A program made the translations under genes and the position numbers. Shown one piece after another: positions 24,252 through 30,603 of a stretch of DNA of 32,881 bases. The stretch is from NCBI GenBank assembly GCA_903940425.1, contig CAJAKX010000380.1:1-32881 (forward strand), given 5' to 3'. Within the stretch, counting starts at the first letter, position 1, and each line of letters starts with the position of its first letter. The notes under the pieces were generated by a model, which did no database searches, was not told where the DNA came from, and was given only the letters and a program-made list of their open reading frames with translations. Source of the stretch: an uncultured Opitutia bacterium (GTDB lineage: Bacteria > Verrucomicrobiota > Verrucomicrobiia > Opitutales > Opitutaceae).

Positions 24252-24497
24252 CTAGCTTGGTCGCAGTCGCTTGATTGCCTCGAATTGCTTGGTTGAAAGC
24301 AGACGCCGCGGAAGGCGCCGCCTGGCTTCGGCAAACAGGTGATCCCAATCCTCGTCCGTGGGAGGGCCGTAGGGCTCCCATGGCTGATGGTGCCCCTGTT
24401 TGCGGCTCCAGGTCGGGTCCCCGCCGAAGATGATCACCCGGACCTGAAAAGGGCGGTTTTCGGCATCACGGGCCCACCAGCCAAATTCCATGGTCAT
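24252..24497 (-). CDS. Unknown 81-aa protein translationally coupled to a phosphoesterase
   Basis: I do not recognise the family. The 81-residue product begins MTMEFGWWARDAENRPFQVR, contains an aromatic, glycine-rich middle (IIFGGDPTWSRKQG, then HHQPWEPYGPP) and ends in a basic helix (FAEARRRLPRRLLSTKQFEA). The ATG at 24497 overlaps the TGA stop of the upstream phosphoesterase in the classic ATGA arrangement, strong evidence for a translated, coupled gene. No signal peptide or membrane segment is visible. A longer frame in the same phase runs through the phosphoesterase and is a shadow. A role in the same process as the phosphoesterase is plausible from coupling only. Confidence 0.65.
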   Translation of the reverse strand: MTMEFGWWARDAENRPFQVRVIIFGGDPTWSRKQGHHQPWEPYGPPTDEDWDHLFAEARRRLPRRLLSTKQFEAIKRLRPS

Positions 24498-25372
24498 GGC
24501 GTGGGAACCAGTTCGGGCATGGTTGCTGCGGAGCCCTCGGCACCGTCGCGCGTGGGAGCCAGGGCAAAGGAGGCCACCACCCGCCCCAGCTCGAAGGAAC
24601 CCCGGTGGTGACGCACGCGCCGCACCACCACCTGCTCCGGCGAAACATCGACGGCATAGCAGCCAAACGGCGGGCAAAATGAGCCGGTGTTGATCACCAC
24701 CAAGTGCCGCGGATACCACACACCGGGCAGATGCGTATGGCCCACCACGATAAAACGCGCCCCGGGTCGGTGGCGGCGGGCAAAAGCCGCGGCGCGGGCG
24801 GGCAGTTCGCGCCACGCCCGCATCATGGCCAGGGTGCGCGTGGGCGGCCAGAACATGCGCGCGGTGTGCACGGTGCGGCTCCAGGATGTGCGCGGATGCG
24901 AATCGTAGGGCAGCCGCAGCTGCGTACAGGCGCGCTTGCAGGCGGCCAGCCGCGCCTCCAGCCGGTCGCGCTCGGCGGAGGACAGGCCGGCGAGCTGCTG
25001 GCGGTAGAGTTCGCGGATCTGTGGAAGCTCCGCACTCCACGGCACGAGATCCTCAAAGAGGATCTCGCCATGGGTCACGAACACGAGCCCTCCGATCAGA
25101 TCAAGATGATGGAGGTCGGAGATGCCGGCATCATGATTGCCGGTCAGCAGTGCGGCGCCCGGTGCCTCGTCGCGGACAAACTCCAGAAAGTGCCGGCGCA
25201 TTTCTTCCACCGGTTGCGCGGCCGGACTGAACCGTGTCTCAAGGCTGTCACCGTTGAACACGATCCGGTCGGCGCCCGCAAGCAGCGGTCGCAGCGCTAC
25301 GAGCGAACGCACGCGGCTGGCGGGATCGCCATAGTGCAGATCGGACAGGATGCGGGTGATTCTGATCGCCAC
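24494..25372 (-). CDS. Calcineurin-like metallophosphoesterase
   Basis: The protein of about 292 residues has the di-metal phosphoesterase motifs in order: SDLHYGD (DxH), FNGD (GD), LLTGNHDAG (GNHD), THGE and VGHTHLPG (GHTH). Such proteins hydrolyse phosphomono- or diesters; UDP-diacylglucosamine hydrolase, cyclic-nucleotide and nucleic-acid phosphodiesterases share this fold, and the substrate cannot be read here. A mid-protein insert of about 70 residues rich in Arg and aromatic residues separates THGE from GHTH. The longer frame starts with a TTG at 25411; the GTG at 25372 (VAIRITRILSDLHYGD) is preferred. Its stop overlaps the start of the 81-residue gene. Confidence 0.88.
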   Translation of the reverse strand: MAIRITRILSDLHYGDPASRVRSLVALRPLLAGADRIVFNGDSLETRFSPAAQPVEEMRRHFLEFVRDEAPGAALLTGNHDAGISDLHHLDLIGGLVFVTHGEILFEDLVPWSAELPQIRELYRQQLAGLSSAERDRLEARLAACKRACTQLRLPYDSHPRTSWSRTVHTARMFWPPTRTLAMMRAWRELPARAAAFARRHRPGARFIVVGHTHLPGVWYPRHLVVINTGSFCPPFGCYAVDVSPEQVVVRRVRHHRGSFELGRVVASFALAPTRDGAEGSAATMPELVPTP

Positions 25373-25548
25373 GGGAGCGATCAACACAGCCAAAGTCGCC
25401 CGGCGCGGCAACGTTTTAGATGCGGCGCCTCACCCGGAGGATGCCAGGGTGGCGCTTCCCGTCAGGCGAAGATTCGCCGCCCGGGCCATGGCCGGCGGCC
25501 TGGCGGTATTGCCTTGCGGGCCTCTGGCGCGGGCCCTCAATTTCCGGC

Positions 25549-26043
25549 ATGGCTTTCTTTGGATCTCTCGCCACGGTGCGCGCCCGGTGCGCGCGCTTCC
25601 CGGAATTCAATTCCGCGTTCGCCTATGCCGGGCAGGCGTTGGCGCCCGGTTCGGCAGTGCATGCGCGCATCACCGCCCTGGCCGGCGGGTCCACGCACCG
25701 TCACGAGCTTCCCGGCGGCGCCTACGCCATGGAGATGGCTTACCAGACAAAGCCCCGGCCGGAGGGATTTTTCGAGACACACCGCAAGTACGTCGACGTG
25801 CAGGTGATCGTGGCGGGCGACGAATTGATGGAAGTGGCCGCCGCGGCCCGGCTCGGCATCACGCAGGCCCACGATGAGGCGAAGGATCTGACCAAACACG
25901 CCGACACCGGTGCCGCGTCCGTGCTCCGGATACGGACGGGCGATGTGGCCGTATTCTGGCCGGAGGACGCGCACATGCCGGCACTCGCGGTGAAAGGACC
26001 CGCGCTCGTGCGCAAGACCGTCGTCAAGGTGCCCGTGGTCTGA
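25549..26043 (+). CDS. YhcH/YjgK/YiaL (EbgC-like) cupin-fold protein
   Basis: The 164-residue protein matches the YhcH/YjgK/YiaL family, which includes the beta subunit EbgC of evolved beta-galactosidase and sugar-metabolism accessory proteins such as YiaL. The family signature is FFETHRKYVDVQVIVAGDE, where the His and Glu are part of the metal-binding cupin site; DVAVFWPEDAHMPALAV and RKTVVKVPV at the end are also typical. ATG 25549 (MAFFGSLATV) is chosen; an earlier in-frame ATG region from 25420 is low-complexity. It has no sugar genes beside it. The gene is divergent from the phosphoesterase and convergent with rph, separated from rph by a palindromic element. Confidence 0.87.
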   Translation: MAFFGSLATVRARCARFPEFNSAFAYAGQALAPGSAVHARITALAGGSTHRHELPGGAYAMEMAYQTKPRPEGFFETHRKYVDVQVIVAGDELMEVAAAARLGITQAHDEAKDLTKHADTGAASVLRIRTGDVAVFWPEDAHMPALAVKGPALVRKTVVKVPVV

Positions 26044-26075
26044 CGGTAGGGGGCCAGGACGCGTCGTCATACCAT

Positions 26076-26251
26076 CTGTCATCGCGAGGCGCGCCCGCGC
26101 GCCGTGGCGATCCAGTCCCTCGACAGGGCTCGGGGCCCTGAGCCGTTTCGACAAGCTCAAGGCCCCGAGCATGTCGAGGGGCTTGTCGAAGAGCTGGATT
26201 GCTTCGTCGTCCCGTAGGGCGCTCTGCTGACCAGCAGAGTCGCAATGACAG
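26076..26251. repeat. 176-bp composite palindromic repeat between a yhcH-like gene and rph
   Basis: The outer ends CTGTCATCGCGA (26076-26087) and TCGCAATGACAG (26240-26251) are inverted repeats with one mismatch. Just inside are GGCGATCCAG and CTGGATTGCTTCG, another inverted match. A second nested palindrome pairs 26117-26137 with 26161-26180 (20 bases with a one-base difference in length). It contains TTTCGACAAGCTCAAG and GGCTTGTCGAAG, sequences that resemble a widespread family of intergenic repeats. There is no coding capacity. It occupies the convergent gap and may also act as a bidirectional terminator. Confidence 0.8.
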
Positions 26252-26265
26252 GCTTAAGACACGGC

Positions 26266-27012
26266 TTAGAACTTCAGCAGGTGCCGTGCGAGGAAGGCCG
26301 TCTGCAGCGCAGCAAGTTCCTTGAGCCCGTTCTGGGCGAAGGTGAGCAGGCTCTGCAACTGATCGTGCGTGAAGGTCGCCTCCTCGCCCGCGCCCTGCAC
26401 CTCGACGAACTGGCCGCGGCCGGTCATGACGACATTGAAGTCGACCTCGGCGTCCCGGTCCTCGAGGTAGGCGAGGTCGAGCATTTCCCGCCCCTGCAGC
26501 AGGCCCACGCTCACGGCGGCCACCGAATCGGTGAGCGGATTCTCCGTGATTCTCTTATTGTCGAGCAACTTTTGGATGGCGAGGCGCGCGGCAAGGTAGG
26601 CGCCGGTGATGGAGGCGGTGCGCGTGCCGCCGTCGGCCTGGAGCACGTCGCAATCAATCCAGAGCGTGTTGTCGCCGAGTTTCTGCAGGTCGATGACGGC
26701 GCGGAGGGAGCGGCCGATCAGGCGCTGGATCTCGACCGTGCGGCCGTCCAGCTTCCCGCGGGTGATGTCGCGCGGCTTCCGCTCGAGCGTGCTGTAGGGG
26801 AGCATCGAGTATTCGGCGGTGAGCCAGCCGCCGGTCACGCCCTGCTGTTTCATCCAGGTGGGCACCTTGGACTCGATGGTGGCGGCGCAGATGACCTGCG
26901 TATTGCCGAAGCGCGCCAGCACGGAACCGGCGGCATAGGGGGCGGGGCCGGCCTCAAAGATCACGGGGCGCAACTGGTCGGCGCGGCGGCCGTCGGCACG
27001 GGGAAGGGGCAT
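26266..27012 (-). CDS. rph: Ribonuclease PH
   Basis: The 248-residue phosphorolytic 3'-5' exoribonuclease trims tRNA 3' ends. The family opening RADGRRADQLRPV, then GWLTAEYSMLPYST, the QRLIGRSLRAVIDL helix, ADGGTRTASITGAY (phosphate site GGTR) and DLAYLEDRDAEVDFNVVMT are all present. Length is normal. The ATG at 27012 is unambiguous. It lies 45 bp downstream of hprK on the same strand and is the last gene of the leftward cluster, followed by the composite palindrome. Confidence 0.96.
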   Translation of the reverse strand: MPLPRADGRRADQLRPVIFEAGPAPYAAGSVLARFGNTQVICAATIESKVPTWMKQQGVTGGWLTAEYSMLPYSTLERKPRDITRGKLDGRTVEIQRLIGRSLRAVIDLQKLGDNTLWIDCDVLQADGGTRTASITGAYLAARLAIQKLLDNKRITENPLTDSVAAVSVGLLQGREMLDLAYLEDRDAEVDFNVVMTGRGQFVEVQGAGEEATFTHDQLQSLLTFAQNGLKELAALQTAFLARHLLKF

Positions 27013-27057
27013 GATGATGTCGATTGGCGGGGGACAGACGGCCGCCCGGCCGCGGGA

Positions 27058-28083
27058 TCAGGAAGTGGCGCTGCGGCTCGGTTCCTCGCGCGGAAACGTG
27101 GAGGCGGAGAGCCTGAGCGGTTTCTTGTTTTCGGTTTCCGGCTGTTCGGCCATGTGGGCGATCAGGCGCTCGTTGAAATCCTTCGCCGGATCGTGGCCCA
27201 TGCGCTTGAGCGCCTGCACCATTGCGGCCACCTCGACCAGGCGCGCGATGTCGCGGCCGGGCCGGACAAACAGCTCGATGTGCGGCAGCTTGATGCCGAG
27301 GATTTCATAGTAGTTCTCTTCGAGCCCCGTGCGTTCCTCGGCGGCGTCGGGCGTCCACTCGCGCAGGCTGACGACCATGTCGATGCGCTTCTCCAGGCGG
27401 ACGCTCTTGATGCCGAACATCTCGGCGATGTTGATGATGCCGATGCCGCGGCACTCCATGTAACCGCGGGTGAGCGGACGGCTGCTGGCCATGAGTTCGC
27501 GCTCGTCGAGCAGCTTGATCACGGTGATGTCGTCGGCCACGAGGCTGTGGCCGCGCTCGACGAGGGCCAGGGCGCACTCGGATTTGCCCACCCCGCTGTC
27601 GCCGCGGATGATCACTCCCACGCCCTTGAGGTCGACGGTGGTGCCCTGTTCGATCGTGGCGGGGGCAAACTCGTTGTCGACGCAAAGCGTGGCCGTGTTC
27701 ACGAAATTCATCGTGATCATCGGCGTGCGGAAGACGGGCAGGTGGCGCTCCTGCGCGACTTCCAGCATCGACTTCGGGAAGGTGTAGTTTCGCGTCAGAA
27801 TCAGGCACGGAATATGGCGGTCGGCCATGCCGTTCATGACCTCGCGCTGGGCCTTCTCGCCGAGCGTACGCAGGAAGGTCATCTCGGCGGCGCCGAGCAC
27901 CTGGATGCGTTTGTTCGCGAAATACTTGAAGAAGCCGGTGAGGGCCAGGGCGGGGCGGTTGATCGCGGGCTCGCGGATGAGACGGTGCAGACCATCGCGG
28001 CCGGTGATGAGTTCCAGCTTGAGCTTGGCACCGTAGGTCTCGAAGAAGTGGGCGACGGAAATGCCGTGGATGGCTTTGGGCAT
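27058..28083 (-). CDS. hprK: HPr kinase/phosphorylase, with a non-canonical residue at the conserved His
   Basis: The 341-residue enzyme would phosphorylate and dephosphorylate the regulatory serine of HPr or an NPr-like protein. Residues about 1-130 form the N-terminal domain. The Walker A is GDSGVGKSE (161-169), VADD follows near 182, and MECRGIGIINIAEMFG (209-224) is the HPrK signature. In most HPrKs a His-Gly pair precedes Walker A by about 20 residues; here it reads Gln146-Gly147 (EQGTTVDLKG). The C-terminal 30 residues are polar and likely flexible. It lies 76 bp downstream of lptB and 45 bp upstream of rph. In proteobacteria hprK or ptsN commonly follows the lpt genes, so the position is informative although no HPr gene is visible here. 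Confidence 0.93.
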   Translation of the reverse strand: MPKAIHGISVAHFFETYGAKLKLELITGRDGLHRLIREPAINRPALALTGFFKYFANKRIQVLGAAEMTFLRTLGEKAQREVMNGMADRHIPCLILTRNYTFPKSMLEVAQERHLPVFRTPMITMNFVNTATLCVDNEFAPATIEQGTTVDLKGVGVIIRGDSGVGKSECALALVERGHSLVADDITVIKLLDERELMASSRPLTRGYMECRGIGIINIAEMFGIKSVRLEKRIDMVVSLREWTPDAAEERTGLEENYYEILGIKLPHIELFVRPGRDIARLVEVAAMVQALKRMGHDPAKDFNERLIAHMAEQPETENKKPLRLSASTFPREEPSRSATS

Positions 28084-28159
28084 GGGGTGGAGGGGCCGGA
28101 AGGCGGGTGATGACGGATGGCCGGATGACTAATGACGGGGTGGCAAAAGAAGCGCCAGC

Positions 28160-28963
28160 CTAGAGGTTGAAGTCCTTGCCAAGATAGAACTCCCGGGCCA
28201 TGGCATCGTTGATGAGGTAATCCCGCGGGCCCTCGGCAATGACGCGGCCCTCATGGATGATGTAGCCGCGGTCCACGATGTTGAGGGTTTCGCGGACGTT
28301 GTGGTCGGTGATGAGCACGCCGATGCCGCGCTCCTTGAGCTGTCGCACGATCTTCTGCACGTCCGCCAGGGCGATTGGATCGATGCCGCTGAACGGCTCG
28401 TCCATGAGCAGGAAGCGCGGCGTGGTGACCAGCGCGCGGGCAATCTCGAGCCGGCGGCGCTCACCGCCGGAGAGCGTGTAGGCCTTCTGTTTCGCGAGGT
28501 GGGCGAGGCCGAGCTCGTCGAGGTGGCGGGCGACGTGCGCCGGGCGATCGTGGTGGGCGATGGGCAGCGTCTCGACGATGGCGAGGATGTTTTCCTCCAC
28601 GGTCAGCTTGCGGAAGACGGAGGCCTCCTGCGGCAGGTAGCCGACCCCGAGGCGCGCCCGCCGGTGCATGCGCAGGCGGGTGGCGTCGGCGCCATTGATG
28701 AACACGCGGCCGCGCGTCACCGGCACCAGACCGACGATCATGTAGAAGGTCGTGGTCTTGCCCGCGCCGTTGCGGCCGAGCAGACCGACGATTTCGCCGG
28801 CATTGACGCGCAGGTTGACCCCGTTGACGACGGCGCGCTGGCCGAAGACCTTCACCAGACCGTCCGTGCGAATGGACGCGCCGTTCTCCGGCTCAGGAGC
28901 CGCCGCCGCCACGGCGGGGGCCGCCGGCGGGACCGTACGCACTGCACTGGGAGCGGTTTCCAT
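28160..28963 (-). CDS. lptB: LPS export ABC transporter ATP-binding protein LptB
   Basis: The 267-residue ATPase powers LptB2FG, which extracts LPS from the inner membrane toward the LptC-LptA bridge. After a 28-residue Ala/Pro-rich N-terminal extension absent from most LptB, it has Walker A GLLGRNGAGKTTTF, Q-loop YLPQEASVFRKLTVEENI, signature LSGGERRRLEIAR, Walker B FLLMDEPFSGID and H-loop ITDHNVRETL; EPFSGIDP and the YLG(K)DFNL end are LptB-specific features. A longer frame in the same phase extends to 29497 but is a shadow over lptA; the ATG at 28963 with GAGG just upstream is the start. It begins 2 bp after lptA. Confidence 0.95.
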   Translation of the reverse strand: METAPSAVRTVPPAAPAVAAAAPEPENGASIRTDGLVKVFGQRAVVNGVNLRVNAGEIVGLLGRNGAGKTTTFYMIVGLVPVTRGRVFINGADATRLRMHRRARLGVGYLPQEASVFRKLTVEENILAIVETLPIAHHDRPAHVARHLDELGLAHLAKQKAYTLSGGERRRLEIARALVTTPRFLLMDEPFSGIDPIALADVQKIVRQLKERGIGVLITDHNVRETLNIVDRGYIIHEGRVIAEGPRDYLINDAMAREFYLGKDFNL

Positions 28964-28965
28964 CC

Positions 28966-29526
28966 TCAGGGCTGCTTGGCGGCCGGCTCGGCCGGCGGCG
29001 CGGGGGGCGGCTGGTTTTTGTCGAAGCCAAGATCCTTGAGCGGCGGCAGCGTGATGCGGACATTGCTGCCGCGGACGCGGCGATCGCCGCGATAAAGAAT
29101 CAGCGGCTCGCCTGTGGCCGTCGAATTGTTGCCGTGATCGACGACCATGGGGCGGCCGGAAAGCGTGATCCGATCCTCGCCCGGGAGCACCTCGGCGCGT
29201 TCGCAGGTGGCCTCGCGGTCGCCCTGCACGATGCGCACCCGGCCGGTGGCGATGAGCGACTTGAAGCGGTCCTGCTTGCCCAGGGTATCCAGCTTGTCGC
29301 CGCTGCGCAGGGACACGACGTCGAGCCGGTCGCAGGTGATGCGGATGGCGTTGCCAGTCACCGTCACATTCCCGGTGAAGACCGAGAGGGTCTGGGTGTC
29401 GGTGCTCTGGCTGTCGAGGGCCTGGGATTCGATGACCGTGTCGGAGGCGGACGCTTCTTCGGCGGCGCGCAGCGGCAGCGCGCAGAGCAGAAGGCACGGC
29501 AGAACGGTGCGGAGACGGGAGGTCAT
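28966..29526 (-). CDS. lptA: Periplasmic LPS-transport protein LptA (OstA-like)
   Basis: The 186-residue product has a signal peptide (about residues 1-21, cleaved near LRAAEE) and an OstA/LptA beta-jellyroll domain (about 45-160), with repeated patterns FTGNVTVTG, LIATGRVRIVQGDREATCERAE and ITLSGRPMV typical of the family. It would form the periplasmic bridge that carries LPS from LptC to LptD. A Pro/Ala-rich tail of about 20 residues follows the domain. Its ATG overlaps the lptC stop by 4 bp (ATGA), and lptB starts 2 bp after its stop, so the three are translated together. Confidence 0.9.
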   Translation of the reverse strand: MTSRLRTVLPCLLLCALPLRAAEEASASDTVIESQALDSQSTDTQTLSVFTGNVTVTGNAIRITCDRLDVVSLRSGDKLDTLGKQDRFKSLIATGRVRIVQGDREATCERAEVLPGEDRITLSGRPMVVDHGNNSTATGEPLILYRGDRRVRGSNVRITLPPLKDLGFDKNQPPPAPPAEPAAKQP

Positions 29527-29987
29527 CGGAGAATACTCTGCAGCTGGGCGTGGAAAACTACCCGCACGTCTTTCCGGATGGAAACCTTTTTCTGGCGGTG
29601 ATCGTAGACCCAGTCCGCGCCGGTCGCCTCGAAATCGTCGTTGATGAGCCGGAGGCGGCCCGGGCCGCGCACCTGGCCCGCGTTGAGAAGCGCGGTGGCC
29701 GCGGGGCTCAGGAAGACCGACTCCACGCGGTTCGAGGCATCGCCGGTGAAGACCGTGAGGCTAAGGTTGGTGACGGCGAGCTGGTTCTCATTGATGTAAA
29801 GCCCCTCGGAACCGCACAAGAGCCACGAACGGTAGCCCTCCTTGGTAAAGGTGGGCACGCGGAAGTTGATCACCGGCGCATCGGTGGTGAGGGTGGTGGG
29901 GCGTTCGTCGGCTCCACGCAGAAGGCCGGCGGCGGACGCAAGGCTGAGCGCGCCGAGCGCAAGGAGAATGAAACGCAGGTAAGACAC
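29523..29987 (-). CDS. lptC: LPS export protein LptC (membrane-anchored)
   Basis: The 154-residue protein has one N-terminal hydrophobic helix (YLRFILLALGALSLASAAGLL), which may be an anchor or signal sequence, followed by an OstA-like beta domain (NFRVPTFTKEGYRSWLLCG, then ATGADWVYDHRQKKVSIRKDVRV). Its position between kdsC and lptA is that of LptC, the inner-membrane partner that receives LPS from LptB2FG. Sequence similarity in LptC is always weak, so the call rests on size, fold pattern and context. An alternative is a second LptA-like protein. Confidence 0.8.
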   Translation of the reverse strand: MSYLRFILLALGALSLASAAGLLRGADERPTTLTTDAPVINFRVPTFTKEGYRSWLLCGSEGLYINENQLAVTNLSLTVFTGDASNRVESVFLSPAATALLNAGQVRGPGRLRLINDDFEATGADWVYDHRQKKVSIRKDVRVVFHAQLQSILR

Positions 29988-29996
29988 GGCGGGGCG

Positions 29997-30545
29997 CTAG
30001 ACCGGGCGGTTGAGAATAAGTTCACACACTTCGCGCACGGCGCCGCGACCGGCGGAACGCGAGGTGATATAGCCGGCCGCCGCGAGGGCGGCGGGCATGG
30101 CGCCGGGCACGGTGACGCCGACGCCGGCCCAGGCGAGCGCCGGCGCGTCGATGTCGTCGTCGCCCATGTAGCATACCGTCTCGGCTCCGAGGCCGAGCCG
30201 ACCGGCCAGTTCCTGGAGCACCGCGAGCTTGTCGGTGCAGCCTTGGATGAGGTGGGTGATCTTCAGTTCGGTGGCGCGGACGATGGAGACCGGGGAGGTC
30301 CGGCCGGAAATCCAGGCGAGAATGATGCCGGCGTCGCGGCAGCGCACGAGGCCCAGGCCGTCGAGGATGGAGAAGGTTTTCGACTCGGTGCCGTCGGTGT
30401 GGATCGTCACCGTGCCGTCGGTGAGGATGCCGTCGACGTCCATCGCGAAGAGCCGGATGCGCGTCCAGGAGGAACGGGGGATGCCGGATCGCGGAGGCCG
30501 GCGACCGGAAAGTGATTTACGCGGGCGGGGGCGTTTCGATTTCAC
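29997..30545 (-). CDS. kdsC: 3-Deoxy-D-manno-octulosonate 8-phosphate phosphatase KdsC
   Basis: The HAD-superfamily phosphatase, about 182 residues, releases Kdo from Kdo 8-phosphate for LPS core synthesis. Motifs are MDVDGILTDG (nucleophile and acid aspartates), ISGRTS (motif II), the conserved lysine in GCTDKLAVL and CYMGDDDIDAPAL (motif III, metal aspartates). The start is uncertain: the frame opens with a TTG at 30584 inside a short repeat, a GTG lies at 30545, and the first ATG (30443) is already inside the catalytic motif. GTG 30545 gives a basic N-terminal extension of about 30 residues compared with usual KdsC. lptC follows 9 bp after the stop. Confidence 0.9.
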   Translation of the reverse strand: MKSKRPRPRKSLSGRRPPRSGIPRSSWTRIRLFAMDVDGILTDGTVTIHTDGTESKTFSILDGLGLVRCRDAGIILAWISGRTSPVSIVRATELKITHLIQGCTDKLAVLQELAGRLGLGAETVCYMGDDDIDAPALAWAGVGVTVPGAMPAALAAAGYITSRSAGRGAVREVCELILNRPV

Positions 30546-30570
30546 GTGGGGCCAAGCAAACAGTGGTCTT

Positions 30571-30593
30571 TCCGAAATCGCCAATCCGAAATC
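30571..30593. repeat. Tandem TCCGAAATC repeat at the E1/kdsC junction
   Basis: TCCGAAATC occurs at 30571-30579 and 30585-30593, 14 bp apart, with GCCAA between them. The block lies between the E1 stop codon (30604-30606) and the likely kdsC start, and the TTG candidate start of kdsC falls inside it. The composition is AT-richer than the flanking genes, like the other junction repeats in this window. Confidence 0.55.
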
Positions 30594-30603
30594 CGCCCTC
30601 GGT

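Noticed and set aside
26245-28110. A 621-codon plus-strand frame opposite rph and hprK
   Set aside because: It spans the stop and start of two well-identified minus-strand genes and has no motif of its own.
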